Positions 43,975 through 52,622 of a stretch of 55,594 nt of DNA are shown here, one piece after another (positions within the stretch are counted from its first letter, which is position 1; each line of letters starts with the position of its first letter). Source of the stretch: Deltaproteobacteria bacterium (GTDB lineage: Bacteria; Myxococcota; UBA727; VGSZ01). The stretch is taken from assembly GCA_016874845.1 (NCBI GenBank), contig VGSZ01000006.1, positions 1 to 55,594 on the forward strand, given 5' to 3'. Made by a program: the position numbers and the translations under genes. The notes beneath the pieces were generated by a model. That model searched no databases. It saw nothing but the letters and a program-made list of their open reading frames with translations, and was not told where the DNA came from.

Positions 43975-45396
43975 GTGCTGCTCGACCCCGGTCTCTTGTC
44001 TCGGTTGATCGGGCGCGCCCTGGCGCGCGGCGGTGACTTCGCCGAGGTCTACGTCCAGCGGCGCAAGAGCGTCGGCTTCGCGTTGGACGACGGCGTGCTG
44101 CGCGACGCCAGCGCCGGCCGCGACTTCGGCGTCGGCGTCCGCGTGATTCGCGGTGCTGCCGTTACCTACGCCTGGTCCGACGACACCAGCGACGCCGCGC
44201 TGCTCGCCGCCGCCGACGTCGCCGGCCGCGTCGTCCACGACGGCGCCGATGGTCAGGCCGTGGTCATCGCGCGTCCGCTGTCGCTGCGCGAGCGGGCCAG
44301 CCACGCCGATCCGTCGCGCCCCCCCGGCGAGATCAGCCTCGAGCGGCGCGCCGCCCTGGTGCGACGGGCCGACGAGGCCGCCCGCGCCGCCGTCGTTGAT
44401 CACGGAGCGCGGCTGGTGCAGGTCGCCTGCGCGTACGCCGACGTCGATGAAGAGATCCTGGTCGCCAACTCCGAAGGTCTGGTCGTCTCCGACCGGCGGG
44501 CGCTGTGCCGGCTGTCCGTCGAGGTCGTCGTCGACGATGACGGGCAGCGACGGTCCGGCTCCGGCGGCGGCGGCTCGCGGGTGGGCTTCGACCACTACGA
44601 CGACCCGGCACGCTCGCCCGAGGCCGCCGCTCGCGAGGCCGCGCGCATGGCCTGCGCGCAGCGCGGCGCGCGGCCGGCGCCGCGGGGTGACGGCGTCGTC
44701 GTCCTCGGGCCCGCCTCGTCGGGCGTGCTGCTGCACGAGGCGGTGGGTCATGGCCTCGAAGCGGACTTCATCCGCAAGCAGACCTCGCTGTTCGCCGGGC
44801 GCGTGGGCGAGAAGGTCGCAAGCGAGCTTTGCACCGTGCTCGATGACGGCACCCTGCCCGGCCAGCGCGGCAGCCTGAACGTTGACGACGAGGGGCAGGG
44901 CACCGGGCGCACGGTCCTCATCGACCGCGGCGTGCTGACCGGGTTCCTGACCGACCGTCACAACGCCGCGCTGCTCGCGGCGGCGCGCACCGGCAATGGT
45001 CGTCGCCAGAGTTTCCGCCACCCGCCGCTGCCGCGCATGACCAACACCTTCCTGCAGAAGGGCACCGACGACCCCGACGACATCGTGCGCGGCGTGAGGA
45101 GCGGTCTGTACTGCCGCGCCTTCGGCGGCGGCCAGGTCGACATCGCCAACGGCAGCTTCGTCTTCGAGGTCAAGGAGGGCTACCTGATCGAGGACGGCCA
45201 CCTGACCGCGCCGGTGAAGGGCGCGACCCTCGTCGGCAACGGGCCCGAGACGCTGTCGCGCGTCACGCGCGTGGGCCACGACGCCGCGCTCGACCCCGGC
45301 GTTTACACCTGCGGCAAGGAAGGCCAGAGCGTGCCGGTGGGGGTCGGGCTGCCGACGGTACGCATCGACGGGATCACCGTCGGGGGCACGGGATGA
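43975..45396 (+). CDS. tldD: TldD-like metalloprotease
   Basis: A 473-residue zinc protease subunit. The catalytic signature HEAVGH (HExxxH, His254-Glu255 and His259) sits in GVLLHEAVGHGLEADFIRKQ. N-terminal FAEVYVQRRKSVGFALDDGV and a C-terminal beta-sandwich (NGSFVFEVKEGYLIEDGHLT) match the family. TldD pairs with TldE/PmbA to degrade or mature unfolded and peptide substrates, including RiPP leaders such as microcin B17. The start is GTG 43975. It overlaps tldE by four bases (ATGA at 45393-45396). Confidence 0.93.
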   Translation: MLLDPGLLSRLIGRALARGGDFAEVYVQRRKSVGFALDDGVLRDASAGRDFGVGVRVIRGAAVTYAWSDDTSDAALLAAADVAGRVVHDGADGQAVVIARPLSLRERASHADPSRPPGEISLERRAALVRRADEAARAAVVDHGARLVQVACAYADVDEEILVANSEGLVVSDRRALCRLSVEVVVDDDGQRRSGSGGGGSRVGFDHYDDPARSPEAAAREAARMACAQRGARPAPRGDGVVVLGPASSGVLLHEAVGHGLEADFIRKQTSLFAGRVGEKVASELCTVLDDGTLPGQRGSLNVDDEGQGTGRTVLIDRGVLTGFLTDRHNAALLAAARTGNGRRQSFRHPPLPRMTNTFLQKGTDDPDDIVRGVRSGLYCRAFGGGQVDIANGSFVFEVKEGYLIEDGHLTAPVKGATLVGNGPETLSRVTRVGHDAALDPGVYTCGKEGQSVPVGVGLPTVRIDGITVGGTG

Positions 45397-46793
45397 GCCG
45401 CGTCCCTGCCCTCGTCGACGATCGGACCGCCGCCGAAGGTCTCGCGCAGGCGCTGGTCGACGCCGCGCGGCGCACCGGAGCCGCCGCCTGCGACGCCACG
45501 GTGGGCACGAGCGCCAGCCTCACCGTCACGGCCCGCGACGGCACGGTGGAAGAGATCGGGCGCAGCCAGAGCCGGGCCGCCGCTCTGCGCGTAATCGTCG
45601 ACGGCCGCCTCGGCTTCGCCACCGCGTCGGATGCGCCGACCACGCCCGCCGAGGTCGACGAGCTCGTCGCCACCGCCGTGGGCCTCGCGCGCCTGGCGAC
45701 GGCGTCGCCCCACAATGTCGTGCTGCCGGTCGTGGCCCGCAGCACGGACGAATGGCGCGCCGCCGGCGATGCGCTGGACACCTGGGACGAGCTCACGGCC
45801 CACCTTGACGCGTCCTGGGCGAGCGCGCAGGCGCTGGCGATGGAGCGCATCGTCCGCGGCCACGACGGCGTCACCGGTGTCCGCGACGTCAGCGCCTCGT
45901 GCCGTCGGGGCGTGTTCGCTCTGGCCACGTCGACGGGCTTCGTCGGCGCGCTGCGCGGGACGAGCGCAGCGCTGTCGTGCTCGGCGGTGGTGCAGGACGG
46001 CCCGCACAAGCTGCAGGTCGAGACCGGCTGGGGCGCCGCCCGGGCGCTCGGTCGCCTGCCGAAGCCAGCCGAGGTCGCCGATGACGCCGCGCGCCGCGCG
46101 CTCGCGCGGCGGGGAGCGCGGCGGGTGTCGTCGACCGAGGTCCCCGTCATCCTCGATCCGTCGATGTCCCGCGCGTTCTTCGCCGGTGTCCTCGCCGTGA
46201 TCGGCGGCGAGGCCGTCGCGCGGCGCCAGTCGTTCCTGCAGGACGCGGTGGGTCGGCACGTGCTGCCGCCCGGCCATACGCTCATCGACGATCCGCTGCT
46301 GCCCAGCGGGCTCGCCAGCAAGCCCTTCGACGGCGAGGGCCAACCGACGCAGCGGCGCGTGCTCGTCGACGACGCCGGGCGGCTTACCGGCTTCCTGCTC
46401 GATGGCCGGTCGGCGGCCCGCCTCGGGGCGCAGAGCACCGGTCATGCGAGCCGCGGCGCGACGTCGCTGCCGTCGCCGGCGCCGACGAACACAACGCTGC
46501 TGGGCGGCCGGGGCGATCTCGCGTCAATTATTGCGTCGACGAAGCGCGGGCTGCTGGTGACGCGAGCGCTGGGGCGCGGCGCCGACCCGACCACCGGCGA
46601 CCTGTCGCGCGGCGTCGCCGGCTTCTGGGTCGAAGACGGCGCCCTGGCGTTCCCTGTCGAGGGCATCACGATGGCCGGCAACGCACGCCAGCTGCTGCTG
46701 TCCCTGGACCGCGTCGGCGCCGACGTCGACGAGCGCAGCGCGCTCCGGATGCCGTCGGTCCGTTTCGCCGCGGTCGCGCTCGGCGGAAGCTGA
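45393..46793 (+). CDS. pmbA: TldE/PmbA-like subunit
   Basis: A 466-residue partner of TldD, of the same PmbA/TldE family but without the HExxxH motif: the matching place reads VILDPSMSRAFFAGVLAVIG. The C-terminal half keeps family segments PTNTTLLGG and VEDGALAFPVEGITMAGN. It would form the heterodimer that encloses the TldD active site. ATG 45393 overlaps the tldD stop. The retropepsin-like gene starts four bases after its stop, so all three are probably one transcript. Confidence 0.9.
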   Translation: MSRVPALVDDRTAAEGLAQALVDAARRTGAAACDATVGTSASLTVTARDGTVEEIGRSQSRAAALRVIVDGRLGFATASDAPTTPAEVDELVATAVGLARLATASPHNVVLPVVARSTDEWRAAGDALDTWDELTAHLDASWASAQALAMERIVRGHDGVTGVRDVSASCRRGVFALATSTGFVGALRGTSAALSCSAVVQDGPHKLQVETGWGAARALGRLPKPAEVADDAARRALARRGARRVSSTEVPVILDPSMSRAFFAGVLAVIGGEAVARRQSFLQDAVGRHVLPPGHTLIDDPLLPSGLASKPFDGEGQPTQRRVLVDDAGRLTGFLLDGRSAARLGAQSTGHASRGATSLPSPAPTNTTLLGGRGDLASIIASTKRGLLVTRALGRGADPTTGDLSRGVAGFWVEDGALAFPVEGITMAGNARQLLLSLDRVGADVDERSALRMPSVRFAAVALGGS

Positions 46794-46797
46794 CGCA

Positions 46798-48294
46798 ATG
46801 GATGTCACTGGTCGCTTTGCCACCGCGGTCCGTGCGGCGCGCTGGCCGCGACCAGCGCCCCGGCTCGCGCCCCGGCTGCTCTGCCTCTGGGGTGGGCTCG
46901 CCATCGAGGCCTGCACGCCGCTGCTGTCGTCGTCACCTGGGCCCGTCGCCGCGGCGGACGCCGCCTCCCCGCCGGCGCTGCCGGACGTCGCCGGCGCGCC
47001 GGTGGCGACGAGCGCGCTGGGGTCCGACCAGAGCGCGCTGCCGCGTCTCTACCCCGACGGCGATTGGCTCCCCATCGAGGCGCCGCTGCTGTCGATGGAG
47101 CTGCTCGTGCGGGTCGTGGTGAACGGGCGCGCGATGACGGCGACCCTCGACACGGGCGCGCAGGCGACGACGCTGTCCGAACCCGTCGCCGAGGCCCTGG
47201 GGATCCGGTCGCCCGACGAGCCACGCGGGCGTCCCGCGCAGGCCATCGACGCGCACGGCGATCTGGTGCGCGGCGAGCGGATCGTGATCGGCGAGCTCGC
47301 CGTCGGCCAGCGCACGTGGCGCGACGTCGACGTCACCGTCATTGGGCGTACGCCCAGCCTGTTCCTGATCGGCGCCGATCTGCTGCAGCACGTCGATCTC
47401 TTCATCGCCGCCGACGAAGGGCTGGTGGGCATCTTCGCCGCCGGCACCGCACCGCACGAGCGCGGTGATCGGGTGGTGGCCCTGCAGCGGGGGGACCGGC
47501 AGCTCACTGTCGCCGGTGCCGCCGATGGCCGGGTGCGCGCGCGGTTCCCGATGCTCGTGGACACCGGCGCCTGGAACAGCTCGGTGCCAGCGACGACGGG
47601 CATCAGCGCCGGCCTGCCCGCTGACCTCGGCTACTCGGCGGTCACGGTGGGTGTCGCCGGTGAGCAGGAGAACCGTGGGCGGTTCGTGCTTGCGCCTCTG
47701 CGCCTTGGCGAGTTCGAACAGCCGGTGGGACGGGTGCTGGCGATCGCGTCCACGATCGCCCACGGCGGTGGCCTCGGCCTGCTCGGCAATGACGTGTTCT
47801 TCCGCTTCCACACCATCGTGTCCTTTCGCGACGCCACGCTTCGTTTTCGTGCGCTACCCAGTCGCGGCGACGCCCGCCTGCGCGGCCCGGGCGGCGCGAG
47901 CTGCGGCGCCCTCGGCCAGACGCCGTGCGTCCGCGTGCAGCTGCTGTCGACGAACTCGCCGCCGGCCCCCGACGACCTGCCGGGTACGTGTCTGCAGGTC
48001 GACATCGACGGCGCCTACGTCGGCAGCACCGTCGAGCTGGCGATCACTGCCGAGCACCCCGAGCACGTCTCGTTGTTCAACGGTGGTGCGATCCGCGCGT
48101 TCATGTCTGTCGACCGCGACGGCGCCCACCACTGCTTCACGCTGTGGCAACCGCTCGAGCGGCTTGGCCTGCGGCCTGACACGCCGTTGTCGCTGCGCTG
48201 GGTCCGCACAGAGGGGGTTCGCTGGCCATGCGATCCGATGAAGACCCGCTGCATCACCTTCACCGGCCCGCTCGCCCAGACCGCGCTGCGCTGA
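46798..48294 (+). CDS. Two-lobed retropepsin-like aspartyl protease
   Basis: A 498-residue exported protein. An N-terminal hydrophobic stretch (LLCLWGGLAIEAC) gives a poor lipobox. Two retropepsin-like lobes each carry an active-site Asp: TATLDTGAQATTLSEPVAEA (Asp118) and FPMLVDTGAWNSSVPATT (Asp255). Each is followed by the hydrophobic flap/closing pattern (FLIGADLLQHVDLF and GGGLGLLGNDVFFRF). Most bacterial retropepsins have one lobe and dimerise; two in one chain recall pepsin. A C-terminal beta-rich domain with cysteine pairs (ASCGALGQTPC, WPCDPMKTRC) follows. It is co-directional with tldD-tldE, four bases downstream. Probably periplasmic or surface. Confidence 0.75.
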   Translation: MDVTGRFATAVRAARWPRPAPRLAPRLLCLWGGLAIEACTPLLSSSPGPVAAADAASPPALPDVAGAPVATSALGSDQSALPRLYPDGDWLPIEAPLLSMELLVRVVVNGRAMTATLDTGAQATTLSEPVAEALGIRSPDEPRGRPAQAIDAHGDLVRGERIVIGELAVGQRTWRDVDVTVIGRTPSLFLIGADLLQHVDLFIAADEGLVGIFAAGTAPHERGDRVVALQRGDRQLTVAGAADGRVRARFPMLVDTGAWNSSVPATTGISAGLPADLGYSAVTVGVAGEQENRGRFVLAPLRLGEFEQPVGRVLAIASTIAHGGGLGLLGNDVFFRFHTIVSFRDATLRFRALPSRGDARLRGPGGASCGALGQTPCVRVQLLSTNSPPAPDDLPGTCLQVDIDGAYVGSTVELAITAEHPEHVSLFNGGAIRAFMSVDRDGAHHCFTLWQPLERLGLRPDTPLSLRWVRTEGVRWPCDPMKTRCITFTGPLAQTALR

Positions 48295-48473
48295 GCGGCC
48301 GCGGGCACACCGGCTGTCCCTGTGTCGCCGACCCACCGCGCTCGCCGATGTCTGGCGCGACCGCTCGCCGCGGTACTTGACGGCTTCCGTCGCGCTCCTC
48401 GGGCCGTGACGTGGTCCCATTGGGGACCGCGGAGGAAACGCCCGGGAGGAACCCGCGCGGAGTCGGCGACGAC

Positions 48474-48502
48474 TTGCCGGCAGCGCCCGGACGGTCTAGG
48501 AC
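48474..48502 (+). promoter_or_regulatory. Sigma-70-like promoter of the bTHX gene
   Basis: TTGCCG (48474-48479) and TAGGAC (48497-48502) are 17 bases apart. A start point near 48509 would give a leader of about 30 bases before ATG 48541. This is a fair match for a GC-rich genome. Confidence 0.45.
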
Positions 48503-48528
48503 GACCCGGTTCTCGACGGGAGTCGAGC

Positions 48529-48535
48529 AAGGAGG
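48529..48535 (+). promoter_or_regulatory. Shine-Dalgarno site of the bTHX gene
   Basis: AAGGAGG lies five bases before ATG 48541 and fixes the start of this very short gene; the open frame continues upstream to 48322 without a better site. Confidence 0.8.
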
Positions 48536-48540
48536 CTTCG

Positions 48541-48660
48541 ATGGGCAAGGGTGATTTGCGTTCGCGTCGTGGGAAGATCTACCGGGGCACCAACGGAAAG
48601 ACCCGCCCCCAGAACGGCAAGAAGCGCGACCACGCGGCCGAGGCGCGCTCGACCGGCTGA
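48541..48660 (+). CDS. 30S ribosomal protein bTHX
   Basis: A 39-residue, very basic peptide. GKGDLRSRRGKIYRGTNGKT closely follows the bTHX/Thx family (GKGD, RRGKI, RGT-GK, RP). In Thermus, Thx sits at the top of the 30S head and steadies rRNA helices. The final residues, HAAEARSTG, are a less basic extension. A strong ribosome-binding site and a plausible promoter precede it. Confidence 0.88.
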   Translation: MGKGDLRSRRGKIYRGTNGKTRPQNGKKRDHAAEARSTG

Positions 48661-48724
48661 CGTCGTTGGCGCCGGCGCCCGCCGGTGAACTGTCGTCTCC
48701 GCAGGAGCGCCCACGGGGCCCTTT

Positions 48725-48779
48725 GATCTTGCCAGATCGGGCGGTGGCCGGACCAAATGGCACCCTGCCAGGCAGGGTG
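48725..48779. terminator. Two hairpins between bTHX and the first MuiA-like gene
   Basis: GATCT-TGCC-AGATC (48725-48738) and a 19-base near-palindrome CACCCTGCC-A-GGCAGGGTG (48761-48779) follow one another in the 158-base gap. They could end the bTHX transcript or be operators for the gene starting at 48819. No T-run is present. Confidence 0.4.
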
Positions 48780-48818
48780 GGTAGGCGCGAGCCCACGCAG
48801 CGCTCGTGAACCCACGCA

Positions 48819-50999
48819 ATGACCGCTTCCGCCCCCTCGCCCTGCCCGACCCGCATCGAGCGCGTCGTCGTCCACAAGAATGGCGCGCTCGTGACCCGAA
48901 GAGGCGCGCTTGCGCTGCGTGGGCCGGGCACCGCCGAGGTGCTGGGCCTGCCGCTCACCTTCGTCGTCGACACGCTGCGGGTGCGCGGCCACGGCTGCGT
49001 CGTCGGCCTCGTCGACGAGGTGGCCCGCGCCGAGCTGGTCGCATCGCCGCCGCCGCTGGACGAGGCCGCCCTGCTCGAGCACCGCCTGCGCGTCGTCGGC
49101 GGCGAGGCCCGCCGCGCGCAGCTGCGCCGCCTGCTCGACGTCGTCGGCACCGTCCGCGTCGAGCTTCCACCCGCCAACCTCGAGGGCGCGCCCACGGTGG
49201 ACGCGCTGCTGCAGGTGGGGCGGTTTCGCGACCGCCAGCGGCGCGCCCTGCTCGCCGAGCTGCGCGCCGTCGACGACGAGCTGCGATCCCTCGCCCGCGA
49301 GACCGAGCGTCTGTCGCAGCCAACGGCGAATACGACACCGCCCCGGGTCCGCCGCGGTGTCCGCGTGCAGGTCGAAGACGCCATCGACGATGCCGCGATC
49401 GAGGTCGAGTACTTCGTCGCCGGCGCGCGCTGGGTGCCGTCGTACACCCTCGAGCTGTCGCCGACACCGGGGGCACCGCCGACGGCGCGCCTCGTCCTCG
49501 GCGCGCTGGTGGCACAGGCCAGCGGCGAAGACTGGGACGACGTCGAGCTTGCCGTCTCGACCGCCGACCTGTGCCGGGCCACGACGCTGCCCATCGTCTC
49601 GTCGTGGCGGCTCGGCCGCGCGCAGCCGACGTTGTGGAAGGGCTTTCGGCCCCTGCCTTCGGATCTGTCGACGCTGTTCTCCGGGTGGGATCGGTTCACC
49701 GTCGTGACGCCGGCTACGCCGTTGACGCCGCCCGCAGCGAGCGCGCCGCGGAGCGGCGGAGTGCAACTCGACGAGCGCTCCGAAGACGAGCTGCGCTCTG
49801 TCGAGCATCAACGCACGGCCGCCGAGGCGCAGGCTCTGGACGAGGGCGCCGGCGTCTTTGCCGAGCAGCCGGAGTCCGACGCCGACGCGTCGGCCGACTT
49901 CATGCTGGCCGCGCCCGCGTTCTCGGGCGCCGTGCCTGTCCCGCCGTCGCGGTCGATGGCAGCCCCGGCCCTCGCCGGCGCGCCGATGCCGAGCATGGCG
50001 AAGGCCGCGGCCCCACGGTCGCGGGCAGCAGCCCCTGCGGGCGGCGGCGGCGCGACACGTGCGCCGCCCGTTGTCGTCGAGGAGCTGCCGCCGCGGCTGC
50101 GCACGGCCGCCCTGCGCATGGCGGGGCCCGACGAGCCCGAGCGCGGCCTGCTGCTGTCGCTGACGGAGCAGCAGCACCTCGCCTGGCTGCTCGACACCGT
50201 CGACCTCGTCGACGGCGACGGCGCCATCGCCCGCGACGGGCTGCATGAGCAGCTGCAGCGTGCGCTCGACGGGCTGGGGAGCGCCAGCCGGCGGCTGCAC
50301 GAGCGGAATCCACCGGCGGGCACCAGCGCGCCCGCCGGCGCGCCCCGCGTGTTCGTCGCGGCCGGGCGGGCGTCGGTGCCCGGCGACGGCGACGACCATC
50401 GCGTCGAGGTGCACCGCGAGCAGGCCACGGCGAGCATCGTGCACGTGGCCGTGCCGCGCGAGTCCCTCGCCGTGCATCGAGCCTGCCGCTTCAGCGTCGC
50501 CGGGCCGCTGCCGGCGGGCCCGGTGCAGGTCTACGAAGACGGCGCCTTCGTCGTCGCCAGCCAGCTGCCCGTGACCGGCGGCGGCACGCCGGTGCAGCTG
50601 CAGCTCGGCGTCGACCCTGACGTGCGCATCGTGTCGCGCACGCCCCACGTGCACCAAAGCGAGAAGGGGCTCGTCGGCGGGACAACCCACGTCGACCACC
50701 GCGTCACGCTCGAGGCGCGATCGTCGCGGCGCAACAGCGTGACGCTGTCGGTGTTCGACCGCGTGCCCGTCGTCGCCGAGGGCCAACGCGACCTGACGAT
50801 CGGCGCGCCGTGGATCAAGGTGAACGGCGCTTCGTCGACGCCAGCGTCGACGGGGCGTGGCCCGCGCGACGAGGCGCTGCCCGGCGGGCTGCGTATCGAC
50901 GTGCTGCTGCAACCCGATGTGCCGGCGATCATCGAGCACGGCTACGCGTTGACGCTGCCGGCGAAGCTCGAGGTCAGCGGCGGCAACCGGCGGGAGTGA
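48819..50999 (+). CDS. MuiA-family protein (DUF4139/DUF4140), first copy
   Basis: A 726-residue protein. The N-terminal VVVHKNGALVTRRGALAL and its coiled segment resemble DUF4140. FVAGARWVPSYTLELSP and the later AQASGEDWDDVELAVSTA are the DUF4139 core found in the mucoidy-inhibitor MuiA family. The central region carries a long Ala/Pro/Arg linker. After it the sequence returns to beta-strand pattern (VSRTPHVHQSEKGLVGGTTH, VTLEARSSRRNSVTLSVFD). No signal peptide is visible. No Shine-Dalgarno site precedes ATG 48819, so the true start may differ. The next gene, a shorter paralogue, begins three bases after the stop. The family's biochemical role is unknown. Confidence 0.78.
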   Translation: MTASAPSPCPTRIERVVVHKNGALVTRRGALALRGPGTAEVLGLPLTFVVDTLRVRGHGCVVGLVDEVARAELVASPPPLDEAALLEHRLRVVGGEARRAQLRRLLDVVGTVRVELPPANLEGAPTVDALLQVGRFRDRQRRALLAELRAVDDELRSLARETERLSQPTANTTPPRVRRGVRVQVEDAIDDAAIEVEYFVAGARWVPSYTLELSPTPGAPPTARLVLGALVAQASGEDWDDVELAVSTADLCRATTLPIVSSWRLGRAQPTLWKGFRPLPSDLSTLFSGWDRFTVVTPATPLTPPAASAPRSGGVQLDERSEDELRSVEHQRTAAEAQALDEGAGVFAEQPESDADASADFMLAAPAFSGAVPVPPSRSMAAPALAGAPMPSMAKAAAPRSRAAAPAGGGGATRAPPVVVEELPPRLRTAALRMAGPDEPERGLLLSLTEQQHLAWLLDTVDLVDGDGAIARDGLHEQLQRALDGLGSASRRLHERNPPAGTSAPAGAPRVFVAAGRASVPGDGDDHRVEVHREQATASIVHVAVPRESLAVHRACRFSVAGPLPAGPVQVYEDGAFVVASQLPVTGGGTPVQLQLGVDPDVRIVSRTPHVHQSEKGLVGGTTHVDHRVTLEARSSRRNSVTLSVFDRVPVVAEGQRDLTIGAPWIKVNGASSTPASTGRGPRDEALPGGLRIDVLLQPDVPAIIEHGYALTLPAKLEVSGGNRRE

Positions 51000-51002
51000 A
51001 CG

Positions 51003-52598
51003 ATGAGCCAGACCGTCCCCCACGCCGCCGTCGACATCGCCTGGCGCACCGTGGCTGTCACCGTCTACGAAGACCGCGCCGACGTCGTCCGCGTCGCCGA
51101 CATCACCCTTCCCGCGGGCACAGGCGCCGTGCGGCTCTCGGGCCTGTCGCCGCTTGTCGACGAGGCGCGGCTCGTCGCGCGGGTCGAGCGCCCCGACGGC
51201 GCCCGCCACGATGGCGCCCGGGTCGACGACGTCGTGATCGTCCGCCGCGTGATCGGCGCCGACGACGACGAGCTGCAGCGCCGTCGCCGGCAGCGGCAGG
51301 AGGCGCGCGATCGACTCGTGGCCGACAAGCGCGCCGTTGACGACGAGCTCGTCGCCTGTGCCGCCGCCGCCGAGGACGCCTGGACGTCGCTGCGCTTCCA
51401 TCTCGACGCTGTGGCGCGCCAGCTTGGCTGCGGTGGCAGCGCCCGGGATCTCGATGCCTCGTTCGCGCCGTTGGCGCAGGCGGCGCGCGACGCTGACGCC
51501 GCCCTCGCCGCCGCGCGGGCGCAGGTGGCGCGGCTGGCCATCGCTGACAAGGCGCTCGCCGCCCCGATCCGCCTCCCCGGCCGCACGCGTCGCGTCGGCG
51601 ACGTCATCGTCCACCTGGGCGCGGCCGCTGCCGAAGGCGACCGTGCCGCACGCCTCGTCGTGGCGACAGTGGTGCCCTGCGCGGCGTGGCGCCCGAGCCA
51701 CGAGGCGCGGCTGGCGCGCCACCACGAGCGCCGCGACGCTGGCGACGTCACCTTCGTTACCCACGCTGCCGTGTGGAACCGCACCGGCGAGGACTGGCGC
51801 GACGCCCGCGTCGTGCTGTCGACGGCGCGCCCGTCGCAGGGCGCGAGCCTGCCGCCCCTGCACGAAGATCGCCTGCAGCTGCGCAGCAAGACCGCCGAGG
51901 AGCGCCGCGTCGTGGTCGTAGAGCACCGCACCGAGGCGGTGCCGGCGTCGGCGACCCGCGGCGGCGCGCCGGGCGTCGACGACGGCGGTGAGGCGCGCGT
52001 GTTCGCCGTCGATAACGCCAGCGTCCCTGACGACGGGCGCCCGCACCTGCTGCCGCTGGCGGCCTTCCAGACGCCGTGCGCGCTGGCGCGCGTGTGTGTG
52101 CCCGAGCGCAGCCCGCTCGTGTACCTGCGCGCCAGCCTGAAGAACGCGTCGCGCGCGCCGATCCTCGCCGGCCCCGTGACCCTCGTCGTCGACGGAAGCT
52201 GGGTCGGCATCGGCGACGTCCTGTACACCGGCCAGGGCGACGACCTCGACCTGTCGTTCGGCTCGGACGACCGCTTCGTCGCGCGCCTTGAGAAGACGAC
52301 GCACACCGAGCAGCGACTGATGGGCCGTGACGTGCAGCATTACATCCAGCGGGCGACGTTGACGTCGACGGCGAGCGCCGCCGAAGAGGTCGTGGTCGTG
52401 CTGCGCACGCCGGTGTCCGAGCTGGCCCAGGTGACCGTCGTGCCGTCGGCCCAGCACATCACCGAGCGCGACGCCGCTCCCGATCCACACGGACTCGTAC
52501 GGGCCCGCGTCAAGGTCGAACCGGGGCGTGACCGCGTCGTCGCCCACGGGTTCTCGTTCGACGCGTCGGGTGACGTGCAGCTGCCGCCGCCGTGGTGA
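51003..52598 (+). CDS. MuiA-family protein (DUF4139/DUF4140), second copy
   Basis: A 531-residue paralogue of the preceding gene. The N-terminal VAVTVYEDRADVVRVADITL is DUF4140-like. A long coiled coil (about 90-180; RRRRQRQEARDRLVADKRAV) follows, then the DUF4139 body with FVTHAAVWNRTGEDWRDARV and LVVDGSWVGIGDVLYTGQGD. The coil-plus-beta layout is the standard MuiA architecture. It is co-transcribed with the first copy (three-base gap). Two divergent copies side by side suggest a hetero-oligomer. In other bacteria MuiA lowers alginate/mucoid exopolysaccharide; a similar surface role here is inference. Confidence 0.8.
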   Translation: MSQTVPHAAVDIAWRTVAVTVYEDRADVVRVADITLPAGTGAVRLSGLSPLVDEARLVARVERPDGARHDGARVDDVVIVRRVIGADDDELQRRRRQRQEARDRLVADKRAVDDELVACAAAAEDAWTSLRFHLDAVARQLGCGGSARDLDASFAPLAQAARDADAALAAARAQVARLAIADKALAAPIRLPGRTRRVGDVIVHLGAAAAEGDRAARLVVATVVPCAAWRPSHEARLARHHERRDAGDVTFVTHAAVWNRTGEDWRDARVVLSTARPSQGASLPPLHEDRLQLRSKTAEERRVVVVEHRTEAVPASATRGGAPGVDDGGEARVFAVDNASVPDDGRPHLLPLAAFQTPCALARVCVPERSPLVYLRASLKNASRAPILAGPVTLVVDGSWVGIGDVLYTGQGDDLDLSFGSDDRFVARLEKTTHTEQRLMGRDVQHYIQRATLTSTASAAEEVVVVLRTPVSELAQVTVVPSAQHITERDAAPDPHGLVRARVKVEPGRDRVVAHGFSFDASGDVQLPPPW

Positions 52599-52622
52599 CG
52601 GCGCCGCCGCGCCGCGTGCTCG

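Noticed and set aside
48322-48540. N-terminal extension of the bTHX peptide
   Set aside because: The AAGGAGG site five bases before ATG 48541 and the family's normal start at GKGD mark the short form.
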